Of a stretch of 64,000 nt of DNA, positions 8,111-18,492 are shown one piece after another. The notes beneath the pieces were generated by a model. It was not told the DNA's origin, did not search any database, and worked only from the letters and a program-made list of their open reading frames with translations. How positions within the stretch are numbered: position 1 is the stretch's first letter; each line of letters opens with the position of its first letter. Origin of the DNA: an uncultured Paenibacillaceae bacterium (lineage in GTDB: Bacteria; Bacillota; Bacilli; Paenibacillales; K13); contig CAJXLT010000001.1 of NCBI GenBank assembly GCA_913056365.1, positions 310,001 through 374,000 of the forward strand. The letters run 5' to 3'. Position numbers and translations under genes: made by a program.

Positions 8111-9790
8111 ATGCTTCGTTTATTGATTGCTGAGGATGAAGCGGTGTTTCTGGAAGGGCTTGTCGAAAGTGTGGATTGGGCTTCGATCGGCGTAGAGGTG
8201 TGCGGCACGGCGACCAACGGCGGAGATGCCTTGGCTCTTGCTGAGGAGCTGCAGCCGGACCTGCTGCTTACCGATATTCGTATGCCTCGCATGGACGGGC
8301 TTGAGCTGGTTGAAACGCTTGTCAAACACCAACAGAATGTGGCATGCATCTTGCTCACAGGTTATGGGGATTTCCATTATGCGCTCAAGGCGATGCGGCT
8401 CGGTGTATCCGACTATCTCGTGAAGCCTTGCCGGCCGGCTGAGCTGATCGCCGTCTTCCAGAAGGTAATCGAGAAGCTGCTGCAGAAGCGGGAAATGGAG
8501 GATGATTTGTCGGGCTTGCGGCGGCGCCTGCAGGAGAATGAGGAAGCGGCGAAGAGAAAGCATCTGCTGCAATGGTTGAAATCCCCCAAGTCCTCAGCCG
8601 GCCGGAAGGAGCTGATCGGGAAGTATCGGATGGTTATCGGCCAGGCGCCTTACTGGGCGGCGGCACTGCGTATTGACGCCAAATCGCTCCGCAGGCTGGA
8701 TTACGGTCAATCCGAGATGGATTTGCTGCGCTACGCAGCCGTGAATATCGCCTATGAGACGCTGCATGCGGAATACCCGCAGATCGAAATCACCTACGAT
8801 GACCGAGATTTGTTTGTCGTAAGCAGCGGCGCAGAATACTCGGTGCCCAAGCTGAGAAGAGCCCTGATCAGGCTGCAGCATAATTTGAACGGATTTCTGC
8901 GGCTGACTGTGAGCATCGGCGTAAGCGGCTCCTTCGCTTCCATGGACCAGTTGCACGATGCCTGTGAGCAATCGCTGGAAGCGCTGGAAACGAGCTTCTT
9001 CAAGGGCACAGGCCATATTTATTTCGTCAGCCAGGAAGGCAAGCCGGAGGAGGCAGATGCGGACTCCGAACACGGCGACAGCGCGAAGAAGAATGAAGCT
9101 ACCCTCGAGCATCTGGAGCAGCTGCTGATCGATTATATGAAGAACGGACTCCATGCCAATGCGCTAACGACCGTGGAGCAGTGGTTCGCGTATTTCCAGC
9201 GGGAATCCTCCGCATACTCGCACAAGGAAATCCGCTTGCATACCTTGTCCCTGCTAGCTCGTTTCATGCAGCTGTCGAAGGAGATGGACGTAAGAGATAG
9301 TCCATGGAAGAATCAGTTGGTAGAGCTCGCGGAGCGCGTGAATCATGCGGAAACCTTGGAGGAGCTGGACGGGCTGGTATCGCTTGCCCTGAAGCAGTGG
9401 GTGGAGGCGACGCGCTCCGAGCATGCGCCGAAGCGCAAGGTCGAGCAGGCGCTTGAGCTGATCTTCCAGCACTATAATTCGTCGGAATTGTCCCTGTCCT
9501 TCGTGGCTCAGTCGATCTTCGTCTCGCCTTCTTACCTGTCGACATTGTTCAAGCAGGAAACCGGAATGAACTTCCTGGATTACGTACACCAATACCGGAT
9601 TGAACGGGCCAAGCCGGTGCTGCTCAGCGGCCAGATGAAAATCTACCAGATCGCGAGGGAGATCGGTTATTTCGATGAAGCGCACTTCACCCGCACCTTC
9701 AAGAAGTGGACCGGCAAATCACCGTCGCAGTTTCAGAAGAACCCGCCGCTGGAAGAGGAAGCCTCATCCAAGCAGTCGAACGGCAATTAG
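8111..9790 (+). CDS. YesN-type response regulator (REC + AraC-type DNA-binding domain)
   Basis: The N-terminal receiver domain begins MLRLLIAEDEAVFLEGL, with the phospho-acceptor Asp in LLLTDIRMP (about residue 55) and the Lys of YLVKPC. A long middle region, partly helical, leads to a C-terminal AraC/XylS pair of helix-turn-helix motifs (SYLSTLFKQETGMNFLDYV and IAREIGYFDEAHFTRTFKKW). A GTG at 8102 overlaps the kinase stop, but the ATG at 8111 with GAGAGGTGA about 6 bases ahead is the better start (559 aa). Partner of the preceding kinase; expected to activate the divergent sugar importer. Family call firm, target inferred. Confidence 0.92.
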   Translation: MLRLLIAEDEAVFLEGLVESVDWASIGVEVCGTATNGGDALALAEELQPDLLLTDIRMPRMDGLELVETLVKHQQNVACILLTGYGDFHYALKAMRLGVSDYLVKPCRPAELIAVFQKVIEKLLQKREMEDDLSGLRRRLQENEEAAKRKHLLQWLKSPKSSAGRKELIGKYRMVIGQAPYWAAALRIDAKSLRRLDYGQSEMDLLRYAAVNIAYETLHAEYPQIEITYDDRDLFVVSSGAEYSVPKLRRALIRLQHNLNGFLRLTVSIGVSGSFASMDQLHDACEQSLEALETSFFKGTGHIYFVSQEGKPEEADADSEHGDSAKKNEATLEHLEQLLIDYMKNGLHANALTTVEQWFAYFQRESSAYSHKEIRLHTLSLLARFMQLSKEMDVRDSPWKNQLVELAERVNHAETLEELDGLVSLALKQWVEATRSEHAPKRKVEQALELIFQHYNSSELSLSFVAQSIFVSPSYLSTLFKQETGMNFLDYVHQYRIERAKPVLLSGQMKIYQIAREIGYFDEAHFTRTFKKWTGKSPSQFQKNPPLEEEASSKQSNGN

Positions 9791-10000
9791 AGCACCATGA
9801 GCGCCAAAAGCCTCGGGTCACTCTACACTTAATATAATTTTTGCCACTATTTAGGCTCTTTGTGCGGCATTCGGCTTGAAAGTCCATCTTGCCATTTTCA
9901 GATTAAAGAGATCTAGACCAGCCCTGCATAACGGTGCAATCAAAGTCGGATACGTCTTCGCTGTATTTGTTATTCTGTTCACGAGAGGAGGTAATCAGCT

Positions 10001-10891
10001 ATGGATTCGCTGAAGCACTTGAACGCAGCACTGGCATACATGGAATCACGGCTTGTGGACGACATCGACATGGCCGAGGCAGCGCGGATAGCGCTCTGCT
10101 CGGAGTATCATCTCAGTAGGATGTTCTCGTTTCTAGCGGGCATACCGCTGTCCGAGTACATCCGGCGCAGAAGACTAACATGCGCTGCGGCAGACCTGCA
10201 GCACAGCGATGTGAAGGTGATCGACATCGCCCTGAAGTACGGCTATTCGTCGCCAGACGCATTCGCACGAGCGTTCCAGCAGTTGCACGGCGTGACGCCT
10301 TCCGAAGCAAGAAGGTCGGGCGCGATGCTGAAAGCTTATCCGCCGATGACCTTCCGATTGACGATACAAGGAGGAAGCGAGATGAACTATCGGATCGTGG
10401 ATAAGGAAGCGTTCCGCATTGTTGGTTACAGCAAGCGGGTGCCGATGGTGTTCGATGGTGTAAATACGGACATTGCGGCGATGTGGAATTCGCTGGACGA
10501 AGAGGAGTTCGCACGCTTGGAACAGCTGTCCAACATCGAGCCAGCAGGGCTCATAAGCGCGTCGGCAAGCATCACCGAGGAACGGAACGAGGACCAAGGC
10601 GAATTCGATTACTACATCGGCGCCGCAACGACGAATGCTTGCCCGGAACAGTTCGCTGTGCTGGAGGTACCGGCCTTGACGTGGGCATTGTTCGAGGTGG
10701 TCGGTTCATTCCCGGAGGCACTGCAATTGGTGTGGAGACGCATTTATTCCGAGTGGTTCCCTTCGTCCGGCTACGAGGTGGTGCCAGGACCGGAGATGCT
10801 ACGGAACTTGAGCAAGGATACAAGTTCGCCATCGTTCCGGAGCGAGATCTGGATTCCGGTTATGAAGCGATCCATCGGATCGGAGGCGTAA
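10001..10891 (+). CDS. AraC-family regulator with GyrI-like effector-binding domain
   Basis: 296 aa. An N-terminal AraC-type DNA-binding domain (residues about 8-108; two helix-turn-helix units including [29 protein letters not shown]) is followed by a GyrI-like small-molecule-binding domain (about 125-290, starting [20 protein letters not shown]). This order is that of Rob/BmrR-like regulators, which respond to amphipathic drugs or lipophilic ligands. A very strong GAGAGGAGG ribosome site precedes the ATG. The gene stands alone with its own terminator; no target is obvious, though it lies directly upstream of the NRPS operon. Confidence 0.9.
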   Translation: MDSLKHLNAALAYMESRLVDDIDMAEAARIALCSEYHLSRMFSFLAGIPLSEYIRRRRLTCAAADLQHSDVKVIDIALKYGYSSPDAFARAFQQLHGVTPSEARRSGAMLKAYPPMTFRLTIQGGSEMNYRIVDKEAFRIVGYSKRVPMVFDGVNTDIAAMWNSLDEEEFARLEQLSNIEPAGLISASASITEERNEDQGEFDYYIGAATTNACPEQFAVLEVPALTWALFEVVGSFPEALQLVWRRIYSEWFPSSGYEVVPGPEMLRNLSKDTSSPSFRSEIWIPVMKRSIGSEA

Positions 10892-10905
10892 TGGGAAGGG
10901 CAATG

Positions 10906-10937
10906 GAGGGCTGTTCTGAGGCAGCTCTCTTTTTTTT
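10906..10937 (+). terminator. rho-independent terminator
   Basis: GAGGGCTG at 10906-10913 pairs with CAGCTCTC at 10922-10929 (one G-U), loop of 8, then eight T residues. It ends the AraC-family gene and insulates the NRPS operon from upstream transcription. Confidence 0.85.
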
Positions 10938-11325
10938 ACTCATTCATTGCTGCTGATACATAGTTTCATATATTCACCCATATTGTGAACACGATTCGAC
11001 AATAAGATTTAATATTGTGTAAAAAGCTCCATTTATCCGACAAAGTTTTTGTAATAGTGAGACTATTATGTTAATATCGAAAATATCTTAATTAATAGAA
11101 ATCATATAACGATTGAGGTGTTGGCGGGATTTTTCTGCATGTTGATTCATGCGGAAATATACAAAAGCGGGGTCACGGAGTCGACTTCATAATGAGGCTA
11201 TAAGCAGATTTCATCACCATTTGAACAAGATCTAGTGACGGCATCAGCAGAAACAGCAACTATGAAATGGACTCCATGTGAAACATATTTCTAATCATTG
11301 ACGAAGGAGTGAGCTTAATAATCGA
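10938..11325 (+). promoter_or_regulatory. leader region of the NRPS/glycosyltransferase operon
   Basis: A 390-base AT-rich noncoding stretch that must contain the operon promoter. An imperfect 10-bp hairpin (TTTCTGCATG pairing with CATGCGGAAA, around 11132-11156) is visible. I see no Fur box and no clear promoter. The first gene has GAAGGAG at about 11302 with an unusually long 16-base gap to its ATG. Confidence 0.4.
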
Positions 11326-12705
11326 ATGGCAAATTTTATTCTGTGTACACATATGACTAGCGGGGATGTCCTGCCTTTCTTGCGGTTGGCATCGGCATTG
11401 CGCAAGCGGGGTCATCAGGCAACGCTTGTTACTCATGGCGCCTTTGCATCGATCGCAAGGAATGCTGGCGTTGCATTTCGGGCGATTGACAGCACGGAGG
11501 AATACGCTGTGCATATGAGTGACCTTCATATGCTGCAGGATCCACTGAATCGACAGGACTTGTTCGATGCGTATCAAGAGAAATATGTTACCGAGGAGAG
11601 ACTGCGCAAGGAATATGATCTGTTGGTCGAATTGTGTGAGAAGGAAGAGAATGTAATCGTTTGCAGGGAACGAGACAGCTATGCTGCGATGATGGTGTCA
11701 GAGTCGAAGCAGATCCCGATTGTGGCTGGTGTGTTGGCACCAAGCTATGTGACGCAATTGCAAATTTGGGATCAGGTGGACTTTGATTTCGGCTTGTCGC
11801 GAGTTAATGCAATACGTAAGAGTCTGGACTTGCAACCTGTTGCGAGCTGGACTTCTTGGACGGGCTCTGTGAAGAAGCTGATCGGATTCTGGCATGAGGC
11901 TTTCGATCGTGCAGTGGAAATGCCAAAAGGGGATATTCAAGCTGAGGCGGTTGGCTTTCCGTTGGCGGACGCAAGTGAATATGAGCAGCTTCCTACGGAT
12001 TTGCTAGCTTTCATCGAAGCAGGTGAACCGCCGCTGCTGATTACAGGCGGTACGAGCAAGATGATTAACCCGGCGTTCTACCGCGCTTCAATCGAAGCAT
12101 GCAAGCTTATGGGGAGAAGAACGATCTTGGTTACGCAGCATGAGGAGTTCGTCCATTGCGAGCTGCCTGATACGATTCGCTGGTACAAATCGCTTCCCTT
12201 GGCAAGCGTCTATCCGTTGGTTGCAGGCGTCATCCATCATGGCGGCATCGGGACTGCGACTGGTGCGATGGCGGCGGGTATTCCGCAGCTGGCGCTTGCA
12301 GCGGACAGCGATCGCCCGGACAACGGTATGCGTGTCAAAAATTTAGGGGTTGGTGATTTTCTGCCACCGATGCAGTGGCAGCCGGACACGATTGCGCAAG
12401 CAGTGGAACGGGTGATGTCCGCCTCTGTGAAGCATAACTGCCGAAGAATTGCTGAGATGTTGGAGCAGCATGACACGATGTCTGCTGCATGTGAGATTGT
12501 GGAGAGTGCGATCGGGGATCGATCGTGTGCGATCTCTTCAGAGCTGCTGCAGAGGGACTATATGGAAGCGGAACGAGCCAAACGAACTGAAGCCGAGAAG
12601 GATATTTCGAATCGGATGAAGCAAATTTCAGAAGACAAACAAGCTATGATTGCTCAAATATTGATGAAGCGCCAGTCCAGGATCAAGACAGGAGGGAACC
12701 GATGA
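11326..12705 (+). CDS. GT1-family glycosyltransferase (RhlB/sterol-glucosyltransferase type), copy 1
   Basis: 459 aa, GT-B fold. The N-terminal acceptor-binding half begins with the family signature THMTSGDVLPFLRLASALRK RGH-like pattern (residues 8-30), and the C-terminal half carries the nucleotide-sugar motif HHGGIGTATGAMAAGIPQ and DSDRPDNGMRVKNLGVGDFL. This pattern matches RhlB and UDP-glucose:sterol transferases, which move a hexose from an NDP-sugar to a lipophilic acceptor. After the catalytic domain there is a charged, helical tail of about 60 residues (ERAKRTEAEKDISNRMKQIS), perhaps an interaction segment. The stop overlaps the NRPS start by 4 bases, so the two are translationally coupled. 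A close paralogue ends the operon. Acceptor and sugar are unknown; glycosylation of the peptide product is inferred. Confidence 0.88.
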   Translation: MANFILCTHMTSGDVLPFLRLASALRKRGHQATLVTHGAFASIARNAGVAFRAIDSTEEYAVHMSDLHMLQDPLNRQDLFDAYQEKYVTEERLRKEYDLLVELCEKEENVIVCRERDSYAAMMVSESKQIPIVAGVLAPSYVTQLQIWDQVDFDFGLSRVNAIRKSLDLQPVASWTSWTGSVKKLIGFWHEAFDRAVEMPKGDIQAEAVGFPLADASEYEQLPTDLLAFIEAGEPPLLITGGTSKMINPAFYRASIEACKLMGRRTILVTQHEEFVHCELPDTIRWYKSLPLASVYPLVAGVIHHGGIGTATGAMAAGIPQLALAADSDRPDNGMRVKNLGVGDFLPPMQWQPDTIAQAVERVMSASVKHNCRRIAEMLEQHDTMSAACEIVESAIGDRSCAISSELLQRDYMEAERAKRTEAEKDISNRMKQISEDKQAMIAQILMKRQSRIKTGGNR

Positions 12706-15700
12706 ACAAGACGTTAGACCAGCTGGAAGCACTATCGCCAGAGAAGCGTGCGTTGCTGGCTCTGAAAGCGAAGAAGCAAAAGTTGAAGGCTGCTGCCCAA
12801 CAATCGGCGATGCGCAAGCAGCCGCGAGGTGAAGGAAGCCAGACATTCCCGTTGTCGACGGCACAGCAAAGTGTGATGTTCTACGAGGAATTCATGCCGA
12901 ACACGTATCGGTATCACTTCACGATTGCCTTCCGGCTGCTGGGCAAGCTGCGTATCGATGCCCTGCAGCGCGCCTTGAATGCGATTGTGGATCGCCATGA
13001 GGTGCTGCGCGCCTTGATCGCGTATGAGGATGATGATTATGTGCAGCACATTCAGCCTGAACGGAAGGTTGAGCTGGAGATCATCGAGCTGGACGATCCG
13101 AGTCGTCTGCATGAACAGATGTACGTAACCGCTCCTTATGACTTCAAGAACGGACCGTTGGTGCGGGCCAGGCTGGTGAAGGTATCGCCAGAGGAGCACG
13201 CGCTGGTCTGGATGACGCATCATCTTATGTTTGACGGTGAATCGATTAATATTTTCGTCGAGGAGATGTCTGCCTACTATCGGTCCTATGTACAGAATGT
13301 GCCGGTCCATCTGCCGGAACTGTCTGTCCAGTATCCAGATTATGCGGTATGGCAACGGCAGTGGATGAACAGTGATTCCTATGCGAAGCAGATGGACTTC
13401 TGGCTGGACAAGCTGCGCAGTCCGCTGCCGAAGCTGGATCTCCCGACTGATTATCCGCGTTCGACTTCCCGTACAGGGAACGAGAAGCAAGTGGCTTGTA
13501 TGATGGTGGAGCCTTCTGTCAGCGCACGACTGAAGGAGACGAGTAAGCAGCTTGGCTGCACGTTTTATTCGCTTATGCTTGCGGTATACAAATTAATGCT
13601 CAGCAGCTATAGTGGCCAGCAGGAAGTGTTGGTTGGCACGCCAATGGCTAATCGTCGGATGCAAGAGGTGGAGCGGCTGATCGGTTTCTTCGCGAATACG
13701 GTTGTGATTCGATCGCGTGTTGATTTGCAATCGCGATTTCGCGATTTCGCCGCTCAGGTTTGGGACAACGTGCTAGAGGCGAACGATCATCAGGATATTC
13801 CGTTCGACCGAATTGTAGAAGCGCTCAATCCAGAGCGAAGCAATGGACACGCTGTTCTATTCGATACGATGTTCCTGTACGAGCCGCCCAAGCAACCGGG
13901 TGTCGCATTGCCGGGGCTGAAGCTCGAAGCTTTCCCAGCTGGCAAGATCAGAGGCGGGGAGCTGGATCTGACGCTAACCGTCTTCGAACAGCAGGATGGC
14001 AGTATGGAGCTGGCGATGACATACAGCAGCGATCTGTTCAAGGAAGCAACGGTCAATCGGCTGGTGCATCATTACCGGACTATGCTGGAGCGGGTAGCTG
14101 ATAATGCGGACGGGTTCCTCTATGAAGTTGCAGCCGTACCGCAGGAGCAGTTCGAAGTGATGACAGGTTGGAACCGGATGAACGACGATACTCCGTCTGT
14201 TGAACTGCCGCATCTGCTTCTGGAACGGCAGGCTGCGCTTACCCCGGATAGCGCTGCCGTATGCTCGGAGGGCAAGCAGCTCAGCTATCGGGAGCTGAAT
14301 CAGCGCGCGAATTCGCTGGCTCACTATCTTCGCAGCCGCGGGGTTGGTCCTAACCAGACGGTAGGGCTATACATGGAACGAACGACGGATATTATGGTCG
14401 GTCTGCTCGGCATCTTGAAGGCAGGCGGTGTGTATGTGCCGCTCGATGCCAAGCTGCCTGGTGAGCGCATCCGAACGGTGATGGAGGAAGCAGACGTATC
14501 CGTACTAGTGACAGAGACTCTTCTGCGGAGCCAGGTTCCTGCTAGTGTGTCGGAGCAACAGGAAGTGATCGTCATGGATCGGGATTGGCCGCTGATTGCG
14601 CTGGAGGGTACGGACAATCCGGAGGTACTGTCGCGTCCTACCGATCTAATGTATTTGCTGTTCACATCGGGGTCAACGGGCAAGCCGAAAGGTGTGGCGG
14701 TCGAGCATCGCAACTATGCCAATTACTTGCAGGGAATTATGGATCGGATGCAATTGGAGCCTGGATTGCATTATGCGATTGTTAGCACGCTTGCGGCAGA
14801 TTTGGGAACACCGATGATTTGGGGGGCCTTTGCCACTGGCGGTACGCTGCATGTGATTCCTTATGAGAGAGCTGCTGATCCGGATGCCTTCGCTGATTAT
14901 TGCAGAGAGCATCCGATAGATGTGATGAAGATCGTGCCGAGTCATTTTGAAGCACTGATGAGTACAACGGAACCGGCTGTCATTATTCCGCGGCGTTGTC
15001 TGGCATTCGCAGGGGAAGCCTCTCATTGGGGAACGGTTCAGGAAGTGCGGCGGCTGCGGCCGGATTGTGAAATCCAGAACCACTACGGTCCAACCGAGAC
15101 AACGGTGTCCGTACTGGCTTATCCCGTACCGAATGAGGATGACGTAGAGCAGCAAGCTACGCTGCCGCTTGGGTACCCGATACCGAACGCTCCGGTATAT
15201 GTATTGAACGCGTGCATGCAGCCTGTGCCAATCGGGGCGGCGGGCGAGCTGTATATAGGCGGACGTGCGGTCACGCGGGGATATTTCGGCCGAACCGACC
15301 TGACAGCTGAGCGCTTCTTGCCGGATCCGTTCGCATCGGAGCCTGGCAGCCGCATGTACCGGACCGGCGACCTGGTTCGTTATCGTCCTGATGGTACACT
15401 GCAATTCATCGGGCGCACCGACTACCAAGTGAAAATTCGTGGCTACCGGATAGAGACAGGTGAGATTGAGCATTCACTGCTCGGCTTGGACGGCATTCGT
15501 GATGCTGTCGTCATTGCCAGAGAGGATGAACCGGGCGATAAGCGGCTGGTCGCTTACCTGGTGCCGGATTTGTCCGGCAATGCTGTGCCGCAGGAGCAGG
15601 AGGAGCAGAAGCTGCAGTTGGATGTAAGCGTCATCCGTCACTATTTGAAAGACCGGCTGCCGGATTATATGATTCCTTCCGCATTCGTGGAATTGGAGAA

Positions 15701-18236
15701 GCTGCCGTTGAATGCGAATGGCAAGCTGGATCGCGCCGCGCTGCCGAAGCCGGAGATGAATCAAGCAGCAGGCGATGATCTAGTCGCGCCGCGCACGAAG
15801 CTGGAGCAGGACATAGCAGATGTCTGGTGTGAAGTGATCGGCATGAAGCAGGTTGGCATTGATCAGGAGTTTTTCGATCTTGGGGGAGATTCGTTCAAAG
15901 CGATTAAGGTCGTGCGCAAGATGGGGAATACGTTCAGTGTCATGGATTTGTTCCAATACCCGACGATCCGCCAGCTGGCTGAGCACTTAACCTCAGGCGC
16001 TGCGAAGAGTGATGATATTCTCATTCCTTTCAAGAAGTCTTCTGCTATTAGCGGTCCTGTCAAGACGATGGTTTGTGTGCCATACGGAGGCGGCAGTGCG
16101 ATTACGTTCCAGCCGCTGGCCAGAGAGCTGCCGGACAACTTCAACTTGTTGGCTGTCGAGCTTCCTGGACATGACTTCAGCAGACCGGATCAGCCGTTGG
16201 CATCCTTAGATGCAGTAGCGGCCAGATGCGCGGAGGAAATTAAAGAAAAAGCTGAGGGCGACCTCTACTTGTACGGACATTGTCTAGGCGGTGCCATGAT
16301 TTTGCGTATCGGCATGCTGCTTGAACAAGCGAATGTGCAGGTGAAGGGTGTGTTCATGGCAGGGACGTTCCCTACTGCGCGGCTTCCATTCCGGATTATG
16401 GAATGGTGGCATAAGCTGTTCCCGCGTGAGAAGTGGACTTCTGACAAGTTCGCCCGCGATATGCTTCGGGCGTTCGGCGGATTCGATGATGAGGTTTCGC
16501 CGGAAGAAGAGAAGTTCATTCTGCGCAATATGCGCCACGATGCGAGAGAGGCAGAGGATTTCTATACAGCGCTGTACAGGATGGAGGAGCGGCCGAAGCT
16601 GCAGGCGCCGATTGCTTGTATCGTTGGGGAAGCGGACCGGATGACGGAGTTCTATGAAGAACGCCATCTGGAATGGAAGGACTTCTGTGAAGAGGTCAAC
16701 CTCCATGTTGTTGATAATGCAGGGCATTACTTCCACAAGCACCAAACGGATTATTTGTCGAGGATCTTATCGAACCAAATTGACGCTTGGGAGAATGGGG
16801 AGGTTGTTGAAGAGGTCGCGGCGACGAGTGAGACAGCTATCCATGCAGACATCCCGCCGATTTCTTCCTTAGATGAGCTTAAGGTGAAGCCTAGTGTCAA
16901 AGCGTTCCTGATGGTGACGATGTGTCTCATTATTGCGACAATTGGAACTTCCATAACTGGCTTCGCACTCGGAATATGGGTGTTCCAGCAAACCGGGTCC
17001 ATTTCAAACTATGCAACGATATCCCTGTTTGCCATTATTCCGACGATACTGCTGCTGCCTGTAGCGGGAGCGGTAGTCGATCGCTATGACCGCAGAAAGG
17101 TGATGCTCGCAGGTCAATGTCTGGCATTGATATCCGTATTGTTCCTTGCGACACTGTTGTACTTCGACGCGTTGACGATATGGGCGATTTATGTGGGTGC
17201 CTGTATGGGTTCTATCGCAGGTGCATTTATTAATCCGGCTTACCTGGCTGCTACTGCCCAGCTTGTTCCTAAGCGCTATCTGGGCAACGCGAACGGTCTA
17301 GGTCAGATGGTCTTCTCGATCAACGGCATTATGGCTCCGGCATTGGGCGGTGCGCTTATCGTCATGATCGGCGTGAAGCGGATGATTCTAATCGACATCG
17401 TTACGTTAATCATATCGATCCTTATTTTGTCCCTCATCCGGTTCCCGAATTTGATGTTCCGCAAGCAGGAAGAACCGATGATTAAGGAAATTATAGGCGG
17501 CTGGAAATATATTATAAACCGCAAAAGCATGGTGGCGATGGTCGTCTTCTTCGTTGTTGCGAACTTCTTCATGAGTCTGTACAACGTCCTGACTACCCCG
17601 TACCTGCTGCAATTTCTTAACCCGGAGCATGTCGGGCTTGTCGTGGGCATAGAAGGAGCAGGCCTCTTGATCGGTTCGATCATCATGTCGATCTGGGGCG
17701 GCTTCGACAGACGTACTGATGGCATGGTAGGCGCGGTCATCCTGACTGGCTTGTCCATTGTGATGGCTGGTATTTATCCTTCGCTTGTGACGGCAGTTAT
17801 TGGACTATTCGGATTCGGCTTGGCACTCGCCATCATTAATACACATTGGCTGGCGATTATTCAGACGAAGGTCGGACTTGAGCTGCAGGGACGGGTGGTG
17901 GCGACTAACCAGGTGATGGTGTTCAGTATGCGGCCGCTTAGCTTCCTGGTTGCCGGACCGCTGGTAGCTGTTGTATTCACGCCGTTGTTTGCAAGCATGC
18001 CGGATGCATTCTTGCCGTTCGGAATGTTCGGCAATGGCAGTGAATCGGGTATTGCCATGCTGCTCGTGACGATAGGTGCAATTTTAGTCTTATGGGGGGT
18101 GCTCGGTTTGAGGTATCGTCCACTGCGTGACATGGAGAACATTATGCCGGATGCGATACCGGATTCCATCATTATTAAGGACAAGGACAAGCTGCAGCAG
18201 CTGGCAGACAGCAAGATTGGTGCGAGTAAGTTATAA
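12702..18236 (+). CDS. NRPS (C-A-T-TE) fused to an MFS exporter
   Basis: 1844 aa. Domains in order: short helical N-terminus; condensation domain (about 48-480) with HHLMFDG near residue 172; adenylation domain (about 505-1010) with [12 protein letters not shown] near 653 and NHYGPTETT; thiolation domain with LGGDS, the carrier Ser near 1064; thioesterase (about 1110-1340) whose nucleophile motif is GHCLGG, with Cys near 1194 in place of the usual Ser, and a plausible Asp (GEADRMT) and His (AGHYFHKH); then about 440 residues of a 12-helix MFS transporter from about 1395, with the loop DRYDRRKV. In the A domain the usual FDxSVW segment is replaced by [10 protein letters not shown]. The reading frame is continuous, so the exporter is a true fusion. 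It would extend an aminoacyl group from a partner A-T protein, release the product and export it. The substrate cannot be assigned with confidence. Confidence 0.92.
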   Translation: MNKTLDQLEALSPEKRALLALKAKKQKLKAAAQQSAMRKQPRGEGSQTFPLSTAQQSVMFYEEFMPNTYRYHFTIAFRLLGKLRIDALQRALNAIVDRHEVLRALIAYEDDDYVQHIQPERKVELEIIELDDPSRLHEQMYVTAPYDFKNGPLVRARLVKVSPEEHALVWMTHHLMFDGESINIFVEEMSAYYRSYVQNVPVHLPELSVQYPDYAVWQRQWMNSDSYAKQMDFWLDKLRSPLPKLDLPTDYPRSTSRTGNEKQVACMMVEPSVSARLKETSKQLGCTFYSLMLAVYKLMLSSYSGQQEVLVGTPMANRRMQEVERLIGFFANTVVIRSRVDLQSRFRDFAAQVWDNVLEANDHQDIPFDRIVEALNPERSNGHAVLFDTMFLYEPPKQPGVALPGLKLEAFPAGKIRGGELDLTLTVFEQQDGSMELAMTYSSDLFKEATVNRLVHHYRTMLERVADNADGFLYEVAAVPQEQFEVMTGWNRMNDDTPSVELPHLLLERQAALTPDSAAVCSEGKQLSYRELNQRANSLAHYLRSRGVGPNQTVGLYMERTTDIMVGLLGILKAGGVYVPLDAKLPGERIRTVMEEADVSVLVTETLLRSQVPASVSEQQEVIVMDRDWPLIALEGTDNPEVLSRPTDLMYLLFTSGSTGKPKGVAVEHRNYANYLQGIMDRMQLEPGLHYAIVSTLAADLGTPMIWGAFATGGTLHVIPYERAADPDAFADYCREHPIDVMKIVPSHFEALMSTTEPAVIIPRRCLAFAGEASHWGTVQEVRRLRPDCEIQNHYGPTETTVSVLAYPVPNEDDVEQQATLPLGYPIPNAPVYVLNACMQPVPIGAAGELYIGGRAVTRGYFGRTDLTAERFLPDPFASEPGSRMYRTGDLVRYRPDGTLQFIGRTDYQVKIRGYRIETGEIEHSLLGLDGIRDAVVIAREDEPGDKRLVAYLVPDLSGNAVPQEQEEQKLQLDVSVIRHYLKDRLPDYMIPSAFVELEKLPLNANGKLDRAALPKPEMNQAAGDDLVAPRTKLEQDIADVWCEVIGMKQVGIDQEFFDLGGDSFKAIKVVRKMGNTFSVMDLFQYPTIRQLAEHLTSGAAKSDDILIPFKKSSAISGPVKTMVCVPYGGGSAITFQPLARELPDNFNLLAVELPGHDFSRPDQPLASLDAVAARCAEEIKEKAEGDLYLYGHCLGGAMILRIGMLLEQANVQVKGVFMAGTFPTARLPFRIMEWWHKLFPREKWTSDKFARDMLRAFGGFDDEVSPEEEKFILRNMRHDAREAEDFYTALYRMEERPKLQAPIACIVGEADRMTEFYEERHLEWKDFCEEVNLHVVDNAGHYFHKHQTDYLSRILSNQIDAWENGEVVEEVAATSETAIHADIPPISSLDELKVKPSVKAFLMVTMCLIIATIGTSITGFALGIWVFQQTGSISNYATISLFAIIPTILLLPVAGAVVDRYDRRKVMLAGQCLALISVLFLATLLYFDALTIWAIYVGACMGSIAGAFINPAYLAATAQLVPKRYLGNANGLGQMVFSINGIMAPALGGALIVMIGVKRMILIDIVTLIISILILSLIRFPNLMFRKQEEPMIKEIIGGWKYIINRKSMVAMVVFFVVANFFMSLYNVLTTPYLLQFLNPEHVGLVVGIEGAGLLIGSIIMSIWGGFDRRTDGMVGAVILTGLSIVMAGIYPSLVTAVIGLFGFGLALAIINTHWLAIIQTKVGLELQGRVVATNQVMVFSMRPLSFLVAGPLVAVVFTPLFASMPDAFLPFGMFGNGSESGIAMLLVTIGAILVLWGVLGLRYRPLRDMENIMPDAIPDSIIIKDKDKLQQLADSKIGASKL

Positions 18237-18262
18237 ATTATGAATCCAAGGAGGACAACGAT

Positions 18263-18442
18263 ATGGAAGAGCAACGTACGTATGTAGTTGTAGTGAACCA
18301 TGAAGAGCAGTATGCCTTGTGGCCGGAAGAGTTGGCCATACCAGCAGGCTGGCAGGATGCAGGTAAGCATGGTACCAAAGAGGAATGTCTGGCTTATGTG
18401 CAAGAAGTGTGGACAGACCTTAGACCGCTTAGCTTGCGGTAA
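18263..18442 (+). CDS. MbtH-like protein
   Basis: 59 aa starting with ATG behind CAAGGAGGA. The sequence contains all family marks: [17 protein letters not shown], and the ending [19 protein letters not shown] split around three conserved Trp. MbtH proteins bind NRPS adenylation domains and help them fold and activate amino acids. It lies between the two NRPS genes of the operon, 26 bases after the first and 50 before the second, so it probably serves one or both A domains. The gene is shorter than usual ORF cut-offs and easily missed. Confidence 0.95.
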   Translation: MEEQRTYVVVVNHEEQYALWPEELAIPAGWQDAGKHGTKEECLAYVQEVWTDLRPLSLR

Positions 18443-18492
18443 TAGAGTAGCGGACACTAGTATTTCCAATACGAATGGAGGAGTGATTATAC

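Noticed and set aside
10938-11325. Riboswitch or T-box leader before the NRPS operon
   Set aside because: Only one short imperfect hairpin is visible and I see no conserved T-box or riboswitch core.
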